Below are positions 1 to 11,800 of a DNA stretch of 64,000 bases, in pieces. Below the pieces are notes generated by a model, which saw only the letters and a program-made list of their open reading frames with translations, was not told where the DNA came from and searched no databases. The first letter of the stretch is position 1. Each line of letters opens with the position of its first letter. A program made the translations under genes and the position numbers. This DNA is from JANLUX01 sp031366005 (GTDB lineage: Bacteria > Bacteroidota > Bacteroidia > AKYH767-A > OLB10): the NCBI GenBank assembly GCA_031366005.1, contig JANLZB010000056.1, positions 1 to 64,000 on the forward strand, in the 5' to 3' direction.

Positions 1-1134
1 AGTGTAAGCAGCACAACCGGTATCCTGCACCACAGAAAACGCAGCAACAGGTGGCGAATCAACAGTAACAAGATTTGGAAATGTAATGCTTCCGTTACAA
101 CCGCTTTGTGTTGTTACAGTAAGTGTTATAGAATAGCTTCCGGGAGTTGTATAAGTATTAGATGGTGTTTGTTGTGTGGAAGTATTGCCGTCACCTAAAT
201 TCCAGCTCCAGCTTGTTGCATTAGGCACAGTACAGTTAAAGTTAATTGCAAGAGGACCGCATCCTGCTGAATCATTCATTGTAAATGATGGAACCAGTGA
301 TGCACCAATGTTGATGTAATTGGTTTTAACAATTGTATCCATGCAGCCATTCGCATTGGTAACAATTAAGGATACAGTATAGGTTCCTGATCCGCCATAA
401 GTATGACTTGGATTTTGCAGCGTGCTGGTAGCGTTGTCACCAAAATTCCAGTTCCATGCTGTTATTCCTGCGGTGGAGCAGGAGAAATTAAAAACATCAG
501 AAGGATTGCATGTTGAAGTTATATTACTGTTAAATGCTGCAGTAGGTTTTTGATAAATGGTTATATAATTATTTTTTGTTTTGATACCCTGGCAACCATA
601 GGTACTTGTTGCAATTAATTTAACAGTATAGGTTCCCGGTGTTGAATAAGTATAACAAGGATTGGCAGCAGTGGAAGAATTTCCATCTCCGAAATCCCAT
701 ATATACGTAGCTGCGTATTGCGAATTATTTGTGAAGCAAATATTATTTATATCCTCACATCCTGTTAATGGCGTAGCAGTGAAATCTGCTATAGGATTTG
801 GCACAACAATAATGGTTGCATTTGCAACTGATTGCTGACCATTTGAAGTATTGATTGCAGTTAAAACTACGGTGTAAGTATCAGGAGTTAAAAAAACTGT
901 TGAAGGATTTAGTAAGGTGGAAGAGTTTCCATTATTAAAATTCCACGAGTATGAATTAGCTCCTGTTGAAGTATTTGTAAAATTAACCTGTAATGGAGCA
1001 CAACCAGTTTGCACGTTGCTTGTAAAAGACGCAACAGGTGTTTGTGCATTCACCATGCTATAACTTAAGCATTGTGCAATAAACAGTAAACCTGTTACAT
1101 ATTTTTTAACTGATTTAATTCTGCTGATTAACAT
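1..1134 (-). CDS. Secreted PKD-repeat adhesin, 3' end outside window
   Basis: The frame is open from the ATG at 1134 to the window edge (378 codons) and continues beyond it, so the C-terminus is missing. It starts with a Sec signal peptide (basic SVKKYVTG, then LLFIAQCLSYSMVNAQ). Four complete PKD domains of about 85 residues follow and a fifth begins. Each has the PKD pattern: an ASF/ADF start, a WNFGDG-like loop, and a TYTV strand, with a cysteine near each domain start. PKD arrays are extracellular spacers in Bacteroidota adhesins and T9SS cargo. Whether it ends in a sorting domain cannot be seen. It lies 57 bp downstream of the next gene on the same strand, so co-transcription is possible. 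Function beyond surface exposure is inference. Confidence 0.85.
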   Translation of the reverse strand, partial: MLISRIKSVKKYVTGLLFIAQCLSYSMVNAQTPVASFTSNVQTGCAPLQVNFTNTSTGANSYSWNFNNGNSSTLLNPSTVFLTPDTYTVVLTAINTSNGQQSVANATIIVVPNPIADFTATPLTGCEDINNICFTNNSQYAATYIWDFGDGNSSTAANPCYTYSTPGTYTVKLIATSTYGCQGIKTKNNYITIYQKPTAAFNSNITSTCNPSDVFNFSCSTAGITAWNWNFGDNATSTLQNPSHTYGGSGTYTVSLIVTNANGCMDTIVKTNYINIGASLVPSFTMNDSAGCGPLAINFNCTVPNATSWSWNLGDGNTSTQQTPSNTYTTPGSYSITLTVTTQSGCNGSITFPNLVTVDSPPVAAFSVVQDTGCAAYT

Positions 1135-1191
1135 AATAATGTTTCCGGCTGATAAAAAGTATGTGCATTATAAAATGGTGTTTTAATAAAA

Positions 1192-1752
1192 TTATTTCTG
1201 CTCGTCCAGCGCGTAATTATTAAAATTGGATGATTGATTCAAAATCGAATTCACCCCACTGTATAATTGCTGACCTTCCTTGGTAATCTTTTTTACCCGG
1301 TAAAAAGAAAATCCTGCCGGAGGATTGTTGTCAATCCAGCTATAATAAAGCTCTATCTCAGCACCGATACCTTCTTTTACACCAACTGATTCAAATTTCT
1401 GTGCATCACCTGAACGCTCTATAACATAAATGCAATCTTCAGGTTCATTTTTTGATGTCCAGCTCACAAAAACTTTTCCTGAGTTATAAATAGACTGATA
1501 ATTGTAAATGTTAACTGATTGTTGTGAGCTTGCAGTCATCACCATCGGATTTTCATCTACAGATTGTGCCATAGTTGATCCGGCAACAGCCATTAATAAC
1601 AGAAATACAAGAGCTTCTACAAAAAACAAAAACCTGAATGTTGATCCTTGCTCTTCGTCACGATTAAAATATCGCTTGGGTTTTGAATACATCAGCATGC
1701 GGTTTTCGCGCATCATCTTATACATATCCATCGAATTGTTTGTGTTTGTCAT
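1192..1752 (-). CDS. Small secreted or membrane-anchored protein, FN3-like domain
   Basis: About 186 residues. A polar N-terminus of roughly 40 residues precedes a hydrophobic stretch (FLFFVEALVFLLLMAVAGST) ending in MAQ, which is either a long signal peptide or a membrane anchor. The exported part carries the FN3-like pattern common in Bacteroidota cargo: VSWTSKNEPEDCIYVIERS, then FYRVKKITKEGQQLYSG. It has no T9SS sorting domain, so it is a single-module protein. The start is uncertain. ATG 1752 has a GGAGG eight bases upstream; ATGs at 1767 and 1770 are also in frame, and the longest frame begins with a TTG. It is followed at 57 bp by the PKD adhesin. Specific function unknown. Confidence 0.6.
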   Translation of the reverse strand: MTNTNNSMDMYKMMRENRMLMYSKPKRYFNRDEEQGSTFRFLFFVEALVFLLLMAVAGSTMAQSVDENPMVMTASSQQSVNIYNYQSIYNSGKVFVSWTSKNEPEDCIYVIERSGDAQKFESVGVKEGIGAEIELYYSWIDNNPPAGFSFYRVKKITKEGQQLYSGVNSILNQSSNFNNYALDEQK

Positions 1753-2370
1753 TGTATAATCCTCCATCATTTTTGAGTTTTTGTTAAATTTATGAGCACC
1801 TATACGTAAGAATGTGTACAAAAGGTTACATAGTTACATGTGTAAGATTTTTGCGGATTTCGTATTGTATTTTTATGCTGATGAATGTCCGATAACATTT
1901 CTTTAACTCTGAATTTGTGGTTTTAAGATTTCTTTTAACGATTTCGAATGCGTGTAATATTTATTGATGTTTTATAGGTATTACGAAGGTTTTTGTTTTT
2001 TTGTTACAGAAATAGGGTGTTATTAATCAGAAACGGATTGCCAAAAACTAACAGGATACCATGCTGTCAATGTCATTAAGTAAAAAACTATTTATGTGGT
2101 CGCAGAAAAAGTAATGTTGGTGATAATGTCAGGCTTGTTAAAAATTCCTTTTCGTTGTTAAGTGTTAAATATATTTTAGAGTAGATATGATTAGTGAAAA
2201 AGAAAATATTAATCAGGCAAATAAATATTGCAATTCCAATTAGGAATTCGTGGATATTTAAATGCCTGACTATTAAACTTACTTAAATAAAATAAAGAAG
2301 TAAATAATAAACTGAATGATTTATTAGATAGATAACAGTTATGAAAAAATTTGTTATCCGTGTTTTCAAA
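1753..2370. other. Long AT-rich intergenic region
   Basis: About 600 bp between the stop of the superoxide dismutase gene and the start of the small secreted protein, both on the minus strand. I see no convincing coding frame, RNA gene, strong hairpin or mobile-element end. It probably holds the promoter and leader of the downstream pair. Confidence 0.5.
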
Positions 2371-2973
2371 TCACATTGCAAATCGTTTCGCTGCTTCGTC
2401 CCAGTTCACAACATTCCACCAGGCAGTGCAGTAATCAGGTCTGCGGTTTTGATAGTTGAGATAGTATGCGTGTTCCCAAACATCTAATCCTAATAACGGA
2501 GTTCCTTTTAATTCTGAAACATCCATCAATGGATTATCCTGGTTTGGTGTGGAACCAATTTCTAATTTTCCTGAACTGTTTTTTACTAACCAAGCCCAAC
2601 CTGAACCAAAACGGGTGGTGCCTGCAGTATTAAATTTTGTTTTGAATTCGTCAAACGATCCAAAGCTTGAGTTGATTGCCTCTGCCAATGCACCTGAAGG
2701 ATTGCCTCCTCCATTTTGCTTCATCAAAGTCCAGAACAATGAATGATTATAATGACCTCCACCATTGTTGCGTACAGCGGCAGGATATTTTGAAATGTTT
2801 TTGCAGATTTCTTCAATGCTTAGTTTTTCTGCATCAGTACCGGCAATTGCATTATTTAAATTTGTTACATAAGCCTGGTGATGCTTGCCATGATGAATCT
2901 CCATCGTTTTAGCGTCAATGTGAGGTTCGAGCGCGTTGAAGGCATAAGGTAATGCAGGAAGTGTGAAAGCCAT
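2371..2973 (-). CDS. sodA: Superoxide dismutase, Mn/Fe family (Mn-type signature)
   Basis: 200 residues, normal length for the family. It converts superoxide to oxygen and hydrogen peroxide. The metal ligands are visible: H27 (in IHHGKHHQAYV), H77 (in HYNHSLFW), D164 and H168 (in LDVWEHAYYLNYQNRRPDY). The active-site environment is of the Mn or cambialistic type, with GGGHYN before the second ligand and Q145 in TPNQDNPL where Mn enzymes carry glutamine. There is no signal peptide, so it is cytoplasmic. It is divergent from the amine oxidase gene across 102 bp that must hold both promoters; TAATTTCG on the minus strand near 3011-3018 is one mismatch from the Bacteroidota -7 box. Metal preference is inferred from residues only. 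Confidence 0.96.
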   Translation of the reverse strand: MAFTLPALPYAFNALEPHIDAKTMEIHHGKHHQAYVTNLNNAIAGTDAEKLSIEEICKNISKYPAAVRNNGGGHYNHSLFWTLMKQNGGGNPSGALAEAINSSFGSFDEFKTKFNTAGTTRFGSGWAWLVKNSSGKLEIGSTPNQDNPLMDVSELKGTPLLGLDVWEHAYYLNYQNRRPDYCTAWWNVVNWDEAAKRFAM

Positions 2974-3075
2974 GATCTTTATATTTTAGTTGTTTGAATT
3001 AATTTAACAGAGCGAAATTATAAAATACAATCATGGGAAAATTTTATAGCACTACATTTTAATCAGCATTGAAAA

Positions 3076-4380
3076 ATGAAAAGTAAAAAAATAATCATCA
3101 TCGGAGCAGGTGCTTCAGGATTAATGGCTGCACTTCAACTTTCCAAAGCAGGTTTTAAAGTTGAAATACTTGAAGCCAGAGATAGGGTAGGAGGGAGGAT
3201 TCATACTATTAAAAATTCTTCTTTTTCAATTCCTGTTGAAGCAGGCGCAGAATTTATACATGGACGATTGCCTGTTACTTTAGGTTTATTAAAAGAGTAT
3301 GGTATTAAATATCATGAAGCAGAAGGAAGAATGTATCGCTGGAAAAATGGGGTAATAAAAAAAGAAGATGATTTTATTGAACATCACACGTTGCTTGAAA
3401 AACATCTTAAAGAATTTAAGCAAGATATCACTATTGAAAATTTTCTGGATACACATTTTACAGATGAGAAATATGATGACTTTAAGCAATCCATAAAAAA
3501 ATTTGTAGAAGGATATGATGCTGCAGATACAAAACTTGCCAGCACGCTTGCTTTTCGCGATGAATGGTTAAAGGATGATGATGATGATCAATACAGGATT
3601 GAGGGAGGTTATTCTCAACTGATGAATGCGCTTGCTGATGATTGCAGAAAATATAATTGTGCTTTTCATTTTTCTTCCATCGTAAAAGAAATTAATTGGA
3701 AGGAGAGAATCGTAGAAGTAATTTCTGCTGATAAAAGAAAATATATTGCAGATAAAGTAATTGTTACAGTGCCATTAGGAATTCTTCAGTTAGAAGAAAG
3801 TGATCAACGTGCTATAATTTTTAATCCTCCGCTGGAAGAAAAAAAGCAGGCAGCAAAAAATTTAGGTTATGGAACAATCATTAAATTTCTAATAGAATTT
3901 AAACATTCCTTTTGGAATGATGAAAAAGTGCAGGAGAGAATTGATAAAAAATTAAATCAGCTGGGATGGATTATCAGTGATGAAAAAATACCCACTTGGT
4001 GGACGCAATTGCCTGTTAAAACTCCTCTACTAACCGGTTGGCTTGGCGGGCCTGATGCTGTTTCATTTTCTGCTTTCAGTGATGATGAACTTTTGAATAT
4101 TGCCTGCGATACTCTTACATCTGTTTTTAAAACAACACCGGATAAAATCAGCGAATTGATAAAAACCAGTCAGGTCTTTAGTTGGTTTAATGATCCTTAT
4201 GCGTGTGGCGCTTATAGTTATGCAACTATTGAATGGCAAAAACATATTAAAGTAATTGCAGAACCTGTTGCTGATTTATTATTTTTTGCAGGCGAAGGAT
4301 TGCACATAACCAACACCGGAACTGTTGAAGCTGCTTTTGAAAGCGGACTTGAAACAGTTTCAAAAATTATGTCGTGTTAA
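3076..4380 (+). CDS. FAD-dependent amine oxidase
   Basis: 434 residues. An N-terminal Rossmann fold binds FAD: IIIIGAGASGL at residues 6-16 and the second FAD signature ILEARDRVGGRIHT near residues 31-44. The C-terminal signature LLFFAGEGL...TGTVEAAFESGLETV is the usual closing FAD motif of the flavin monoamine oxidase family. The central substrate domain is divergent, so the amine (polyamine, monoamine or other) cannot be named. There is no signal peptide, so it is probably cytoplasmic. It is monocistronic: sodA is divergent upstream and a T9SS cargo gene with its own promoter follows 222 bp downstream. Amine oxidases make hydrogen peroxide; pairing with SOD is a neighbourhood observation only. 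Confidence 0.9.
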   Translation: MKSKKIIIIGAGASGLMAALQLSKAGFKVEILEARDRVGGRIHTIKNSSFSIPVEAGAEFIHGRLPVTLGLLKEYGIKYHEAEGRMYRWKNGVIKKEDDFIEHHTLLEKHLKEFKQDITIENFLDTHFTDEKYDDFKQSIKKFVEGYDAADTKLASTLAFRDEWLKDDDDDQYRIEGGYSQLMNALADDCRKYNCAFHFSSIVKEINWKERIVEVISADKRKYIADKVIVTVPLGILQLEESDQRAIIFNPPLEEKKQAAKNLGYGTIIKFLIEFKHSFWNDEKVQERIDKKLNQLGWIISDEKIPTWWTQLPVKTPLLTGWLGGPDAVSFSAFSDDELLNIACDTLTSVFKTTPDKISELIKTSQVFSWFNDPYACGAYSYATIEWQKHIKVIAEPVADLLFFAGEGLHITNTGTVEAAFESGLETVSKIMSC

Positions 4381-4480
4381 CTAACGGTTTTTATTCTGGT
4401 TCATGTATCAGGTAAAACAGTATTAAGCTGATAAAATAATATTAATTATTGAGGTGCCTTCGAACGATGAGAAATTCTTC

Positions 4481-4488
4481 TATCTTTG
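4481..4488 (+). promoter_or_regulatory. Candidate Bacteroidota -7 box
   Basis: TATCTTTG matches the Bacteroidota -7 consensus TAnnTTTG exactly. A TTC lies 19 bases upstream where TTG would be expected. It would give the T9SS cargo gene at 4603 a leader of roughly 105 nt containing the 4500-4530 hairpin. Confidence 0.4.
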
Positions 4489-4499
4489 GTATGTAAAAT

Positions 4500-4530
4500 T
4501 TTTCTGCAATAGGATCCAGCTTGCAGAAAA
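4500..4530. terminator. Hairpin in the leader or upstream terminator
   Basis: TTTTCTGCAA (4500-4509) and TTGCAGAAAA (4521-4530) form a perfect 10-bp stem with an 11-nt loop. It lies 120 bp after the amine oxidase stop and 73 bp before the next start. It could terminate the first gene or structure the leader of the second. There is no U-tract. Confidence 0.4.
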
Positions 4531-4602
4531 CGTGAGTCAACAAAAAGCCTGAGTATAGTTTTTACCGATTACCCAATAAATTAACCTTGAATTTTTTTAC
4601 CT

Positions 4603-5571
4603 ATGAAAAAATTTTATTTATTAATCATTTTTATTTCCGCCTATAACCCTGGCATGACTCAGAATTTAATTCCTAACGGAGATTTTGAAATTTATGTAGA
4701 TTGCCCATATTGGTATAACGATCTTGATACTGCTTATGCATGGTCGAATCCCATGACTAATATTCCTGATGTATCTGGCACACCGGATTATTTTCATTAC
4801 TGTGCTAATTATCCTGTTGGAGTTCCTTACAATTTTCAGGGGTTTCAGGAAGCACACAGCAAATTTGCTTATGCGGGTATTTATCTGACAGAAGGTGTAG
4901 GGATAAATACGGATAAGAGGGAATATATTCAAACATACTTAAATACTCCGCTTGAAGCAGGCAAACGCTATCACTTTGAAATGTATGTGAATCTTGCAAA
5001 TAACTGCCGTTATACCACAGATGATATCGGAGTGAAACTAAGTACTGTTTTTCTCAGTGGAATTAACAATCAGGATCCTTTGCTTTATATTCCTGATATT
5101 ATAAATCTTTCTTCTAACAGCTTTGATACTTTAAACTGGACATTGGTTTCCGGTGACTACGTGGCAGCCGGTGGTGAAGTTTATCTTGTAATAGGAAATT
5201 TTAAGAATGACCTTCAAACTACCTCCACACTTTATAACATTTCTTCTCCTCATGAATATATCTATTGCTATATTGATGATGTATCGCTTACACCGGCAGT
5301 TACCACTGTTAATATTGAAGAACAGAAATTGTATTCAATGATTAATGTTTATCCCAATCCTGCAAATGATATTATCAATATTCGCAGCAACAAAATGAGG
5401 AAGAACGATCTAATTCGTATTTACAATATTACCGGGCAGGTTAGTTTATTACGAAATGTGGATACAGATGGAAACATTTCCATTAATATTAATGAACTCA
5501 GCAAAGGCGTATATATACTTAGTTTAACTATAAACGATAATCAGGTTTTCAAAAAATTTATTAAAGATTAA
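4603..5571 (+). CDS. T9SS-sorted secreted protein, NLIPNGDFE-type
   Basis: 322 residues. The N-terminus (KKFYLLIIFISAY...GMTQ) is a signal peptide. The mature part opens with NLIPNGDFE, a start often seen in Bacteroidota secreted proteins with a jelly-roll, carbohydrate-binding-like domain. The body (about 25-230) has aromatic-rich beta strands and ends with CYIDDVSLT, typical of that module. Residues about 245-322 form a T9SS type A sorting domain: INVYPNPANDIINI, IRIYNITGQV, GVYILSLT, and a terminal KKFIKD. It is therefore predicted to be exported by Sec, carried across the outer membrane by T9SS, and released or anchored. The ligand is unknown. It stands alone, 243 bp upstream of the giant gene. 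Confidence 0.85.
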   Translation: MKKFYLLIIFISAYNPGMTQNLIPNGDFEIYVDCPYWYNDLDTAYAWSNPMTNIPDVSGTPDYFHYCANYPVGVPYNFQGFQEAHSKFAYAGIYLTEGVGINTDKREYIQTYLNTPLEAGKRYHFEMYVNLANNCRYTTDDIGVKLSTVFLSGINNQDPLLYIPDIINLSSNSFDTLNWTLVSGDYVAAGGEVYLVIGNFKNDLQTTSTLYNISSPHEYIYCYIDDVSLTPAVTTVNIEEQKLYSMINVYPNPANDIINIRSNKMRKNDLIRIYNITGQVSLLRNVDTDGNISININELSKGVYILSLTINDNQVFKKFIKD

Positions 5572-5814
5572 TATAAAGCATTCAGGTACCTTTCAGTAAA
5601 CAAAAAGTTTTTAATTAACATAATCCGGAATTATGCTTTGATGAGCATGGCAGGAAAGCCTGAATAATAAAAGACACGCACCTCCTCTTAATTGTGGTGA
5701 TGAATCTAAAATATCAATCAACTTATAGTTGATCAATTTATTTAAAGTTGCCCTTATTAAAAAGGCATTACAGCATTAAAAAAAGATTGTATAAAAAATT
5801 AATAACACTAACCA

Positions 5815-8800
5815 ATGACAAAGAATTACATTATATCAAAAGCCAGCTTAATTTATAGTTTAATAACCATAATAATATTCGGAGTATTATGTACGACAAA
5901 CACATTTGCGACAAACATTTTTACTCAAAATTTTGAAAGTAGCTGGACAACTCCGGCAACCCTTTCCCCTGCCTGGAACACCCTGGGTACAGGCACAGGA
6001 ACAAACGGTAATAACTTGTGGCAAAGAGAGGATTATACAACAGGATGGACAGGTACTACTTTGTGTCCTTTGTCACCATCGGGTGCTAATGGGACCTCGC
6101 ATTCAGCACGGGTACACATTTATGATGCTCCCACTGGAACTGGTGGCGATCTGATTTCCCCTGTAATTGATTGCTCAGTTGGAATTGCTGCAAAGCAACT
6201 TTCATTCTACTGGATTCATACTTCAGGCACAGCACTTTTTAAAGTATATGTTTCAACGGATGGAGGTACAACCTATGGAGCTTCCATTTTTTCAGGTACC
6301 ACCAACAGTGGATGGACATTGCAAAGCATTAATTTAGGAAACATTACTTCCAGCACAGTTAAGATTAAGTTTAGCATGACAAGTTCTAACTTTAATTGTG
6401 CTGATATTGGTATTGACGAGGTGAGCCTGATTGATCTCTCCCCATGTTCAGCTCCGTCTGCACAACCAACTGTACTTGTATTAACTCCGTTGGCAACTTC
6501 TGCATCACAGATAAATGGAAGTTTTACCGGTTCAACTCCAGCATCTGACGGTTATCTGGTAATAAGAGATACAGCAGGATCCACTTTTACTTCTCCGGCC
6601 AACGGCACTAACTATGTTGTAAGAGGACAACTTGGTTCGGGTACGATAATATTATCTGGTCCTTCTCTTACTTTTTCAGATACAGGATTAACGGGTAATA
6701 AAAAGTATGAATATTGGGTATATGCTATGAATAATTCATGCACCGGAGGACCATTATATTTAACAGTTTCTCCGTTAATTGACAGTGTAGTAACCAATAC
6801 AGCATTTGCACCGGGTTGTGCTACAGCATTTACTCCTTTAAACGGGGCGGTTAATGTTCCGGTAACGCAGGTTTTATCCTGGGCAGCAGTAGCAGGAATT
6901 CCCACTCCCGTTATTTATGATGTTTATTTGAGCACCAACCCTGCTCTTGTATCATCATTAAATTCTTCAGTAAGAGTTGCAACAGGTCAATCAGGCACCA
7001 CTTATTCCTTTTCATCAGTTGCCGCAAGTACTACCTATTATTGGACTGTGGTGCCAAAGAACAGCACAGGCACCGCTGCCGGTTGTGTAGTTAATTCTTT
7101 TACAGGTGCGTCTTCTTTTTTATATACTTCAGCCAGCATTACAGGACAAACTTATGATACTCTTTCAGGAGGAGGAATTACAATAATTAATACAGATGCT
7201 CAATTACTGACAGGGTTTGGAGATCAAACACAGAATGATGGCGGAGTGTTGGTGACATTGCCTTTTACATTTACTTATAAAGGCAATTCATTTACTGAAA
7301 TGAGTTTTAGTACAAACGGATGGGTTGGATGTGGAAATCAATCAGTAATCACAAGTGTACAAGGGCGCACTAATGGAAGTTTATTTACAACCACTATTCC
7401 TAATAATACTTTCGCTCCATGGTTTAAAGATATGGGTGCTAACTTTCCATCGGGAGGAGGAAGCATGCGTCATGGATTAACAGGCACTGATGTATATTCT
7501 TTTCAATGGGACAGGGCTGCCGGAAGCGGTACTGCTGATGGCTCAGCAATATTGATTTCTTTCCAGGTTAATATTTATGGTCCTGCATCGGTAAATCCTG
7601 GTAGAGTGGAATTTATTTATGGTCCCGCAATAGGAACTATTACGACTGCTGCAGCAATAGGAATAGAGGATGCCATTGGTGGAACTAACCATTATATCAA
7701 TGCGCTTAATGGTTTACAAAACAACACCTCCACATCTTCTGCCTGGCCAGGTAATGGAAACGGATATCGTTTTACACCTCCAGCCACATGTACCACTCCA
7801 ACAGCACAACCTACTTCACTTATTTTAACTCCTCTCACCGCTTCCACTTCACAAATTGACGGTAGTTTCACCGCATCTTCTCCCGCAGCTAATGGATATT
7901 TAATTGTTAGAGATACAGCCGGGGCCAGCTTTACTCCTCCCTCTAATGGAATTACATACAGTGCAAAAAACCTTCTTGGCTCAGCAACGATTGTGGCAAT
8001 TGGTTCGTCAGTTACTTTTTCAGATACGGGTTTAACCGGAGGTAAGATATATGATTATAAAATTTATTCTTGGAATAACTTGTGTGCAGGAGGACCATTA
8101 TACCTTACTACTTCTCCATTGATAGGAAGTGCTGCTGCCAATTCTCCCATTGTGCCAAATTGTGCTACTACATATACTCCTGCCACCGGCTCTGCAAATA
8201 TTCCAAGTCCGCAGGTTTTATCATGGTCTGGATCATCTGGCCTTCCTGCTCCTGTCTATGATGTCTATCTTGGCACTGACTCCTTACAGGTTGCCGCACA
8301 CAATTCTTCTTTAAGAGTTTCAACAGGACAATCGGGTACTACTTATTCTGCATCAGGCCTTGTGTTTAACACAACTTACTACTGGACCATCGTACCTAAA
8401 AATTATGCGGGAGAAGCAGCGGGTTGTATTGTTAATTCTTTTACAAGACCATTGTTTGGCGTAAGCTCTTATTCTTTTGCACGGTCAAATTCTAATTACA
8501 CAGTTCTTACGGGTGGAACAATAGCTGTTTCTACCACGAATGTAACTGCGCAGTATCCTGCTTCGAATGATGAAAATTTATATGCACCCGTTGCAATAGG
8601 TTTCAATTTTGTTTACAATGGAATTACCTTTACTACTCTTGGATTTAGCGATAATGGATTTGCAACCCTTGGTGCAACGCCCACAAGTAGTTATAGTGCA
8701 CTTTCTGCCATCGTCAATACAATTGCACCATTTAATGCGGATCTTCTGGCAAATACAATAACGCATCAGTTAAGGTATCAAACAACAGGGGCCACCGGAA

Positions 8801-11800
8801 GCAGAATATTTACTCTTGAGTATTATCATTGGGGAAAATACAACGTAACCGGTGATCAGATAAATTTTCAGATAAAGCTATATGAAACTACAAATGCCGT
8901 TCAATTTGTATATCAACCAGTAACACCTGTTACCACTTTTACTGCAGGTGTGGGTTTGAATGGGAATCCTGTAACAGATTTTAATATACGTTCTACCACT
9001 GCCAGTTGGCTGAATACAATAGCAGGTAGTGTTAATACATCAAGTTGTTCATTCAGCAATATTATTTTTCCATCCAATGGTTTAACATTTACATTCGTTC
9101 CTCCATCATCATGTGCGGCACCAACGGCACAACCAACAGCACTTGTATTAACTCCTGTTGCTCAGTCAACCTCTTCCATAAACGGTAGTTTCACAGCTTC
9201 TGTTCCTGCATCCAATGCTTACCTCGTTGTAAGAACTACATCCAATAATGCTCCATCACTTGTTAATGGTACCTCTTATCCTATTGGATCAAACGCAATC
9301 GGATATATAGAATCAAATAGCCCTTCTACAACCTTTTCTTCTACTGGTTTAGCTGCTTCTACAACTTATTATTACTGGATATTTTCATCAAGTGGTTCTA
9401 ATTGCACAGGATCACAACAAAATATTTATTTAATGTCGGCTCCGCTTTCTAACAGCGCTTCAACAAATGCTCCTGCATCACCAAGTTGTCCCACAAGTTA
9501 TACACCGCTTAATGGAGCAACAGGACTCACACCAGTGCAAGTGCTTTCATGGACAGGTGCAGGAGGAGCGCCATCACCTACGTATGATGTTTATTTCAGT
9601 AACAACCAGTCACTTGTTACTTCGCATAATGCAACTATTAAAGTATCTTCTGCTCAATCAGGAACAACTTACACTACTTCAACGCTTTTATACAGTACCA
9701 CCTATTATTGGACGGTTATTGCAACAAATTCAAGTGGTGCTGATTCCAGTTGTGTTGTTAACTCATTCACCACTCAACCTCAATTACCTCCAACATGTGC
9801 TACCTCCTTTACTCCAGCAAATGGCACCAGTAATGTTTCATTAATAACAACTGTATCGTGGAATGCCATTGTTTCCTATCCGTCACTAACAGGTTATAAC
9901 GTTTATCTAAGCACCAATGCTTCCGATGTATCAGCATTATTAGCTTCTGCAAAAGTTGCAAATCTTCAAGCAGGAACTTCATTTACAACATCTACACTTT
10001 TATCCGCAACCACTTATTACTGGTCAGTTGTTCCTGTTAATTCGGCAGGCACTGCAACGGGATGTGTTGTAAATTCATTCACAACTCACGTGCCTGATAA
10101 TTTAATATCCACTCCGCAAGGAGGACTATGGAACAACGCCAATACATGGGTGGGAGGAGTTGTTCCCACAACATCAGATGCAGTTACCATTGTGGATGGG
10201 GCGGTGGTCACCGTTGATGCGGCAGTAACCGTTTCATCATTAACAATAGGTCAGGGTACATCCGGAGTTTTGCAATGGAATAGTACTGCAAATACAATGA
10301 CTGTTAATGGTAATCTGCTGATCAATTCCGGAGGTTTATTCACACCATATACAACTTCGCTGAGTGGAGTTCAAATTAATGTTACCGGAAACCTTACAAA
10401 TAATGGTACTGCTAATTTGGCTTTAACAACACTTCTTATTTACGGCACTTCACCACAGATCATAAACGGTACCGGTAATTTTATTGGAAATGGGACGGGT
10501 GGAATAATTCGCTTTATTCAAAATTCAAATCCAACTACCTTAACGATCAATACATCTCAAAATCTTATTGTTACACAACAGCTAAATGACTTTAATGGTT
10601 CATTAATTACCAATGGCAAATTAAAAATTGACAATACTGCCCAGGTTTTTGGACAAGGCTTAAACCTGAGTGTGTCTAATGTTGTAATGACTGTAATGGG
10701 GAATTATAGTGTAGCTCCCGTTGCATTTGGCGCTTCTGTAACGCCTTATTCAAATGTTCTTACTGCAACTGCAAACTCAAGATATTTTAATGGTAACAAT
10801 GTTTATCTCTGTATTGCCGGAGGAACTGTTAATGCAAGTCCTCCTGTAACTACCGGTGCAACTACTTTTACAACCAGCGGACCAACACTTTTATGGATAG
10901 GTACATTAGGTACTCTTGGCAATCCCTTCCAGGTTACGGCAGTCACTTTAGGCACACAGTATTTTTATGGAAACAATCTCTATACCTGCACAGTTGCGGG
11001 TACTCCTTCCGCTTCAACTCCTCCAGTTCATACTTCAAGTACGGCAACAAGCGGTACTGCAACATTTCTTTATGTAGGTACCGTAGCAAAGGCATCCATT
11101 AATTATGATGCATCTTCAACACTTAATGTAAGAAGTTTAACGCTTACTTCACCAGGGTTAGGTTATTCCAGTGCTCCATCCATTTTAGTTAGCGCAAATG
11201 GTGGCACAGTGACTATTGCTGCTACTGCTTCATCCGTTTATATACAACAAATTTCTGGGCCGGCTAATACTGCGATGCTTAAAGCGACTGTTGCCACAAT
11301 CACAGGAGGCCTTGATATTAACAGTACCCAGGGAGCTATTTCATTTTCCGGTGTTGGAAATATTTCTACTACTAATGGCGGAGTAAATTATACTGTGGCA
11401 CCGCAAGTGGGTTTTGGACTTCCTACTGGAATTAATCTTATGACTAATGTTGGTGCAATTTCAGGCTCAGGATACATTACACAAAATCCGGTAGTAACAA
11501 TTGGAGCACCGCAAGTCACTGGGGGAGCTCAGGCAGTAGCAACAGCAACTGTTGCAGGAGGAAAAGTTGTGTCCGTTTATCTTACTACAGGAGGCTCAGG
11601 TTATACTTCATGGCCAACAATAACCATTGCCACACCTACTGGTTCAAGTCCGGTAACAGCATCAGTCGGTAACTTGCCTTCAGCCGCGTTAGCAATAGCA
11701 ACGGCTACCATCGGATCGAACGGACAATTGACCAATTTCACAATGAACCAGTCAGGTTATGGTTACCAGATTGCACCATCAGTATTTATCGGTACATCCA

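Noticed and set aside
5718..5733. ATCAAC...GTTGAT palindrome upstream of the giant gene
   Set aside because: Only six base pairs with a short AT loop; not distinguishable from chance in AT-rich sequence.
9467..9844. 125-codon frame inside the giant gene
   Set aside because: Another frame of the FN3-type repeats, rich in Leu, Gln and His, with no domain.
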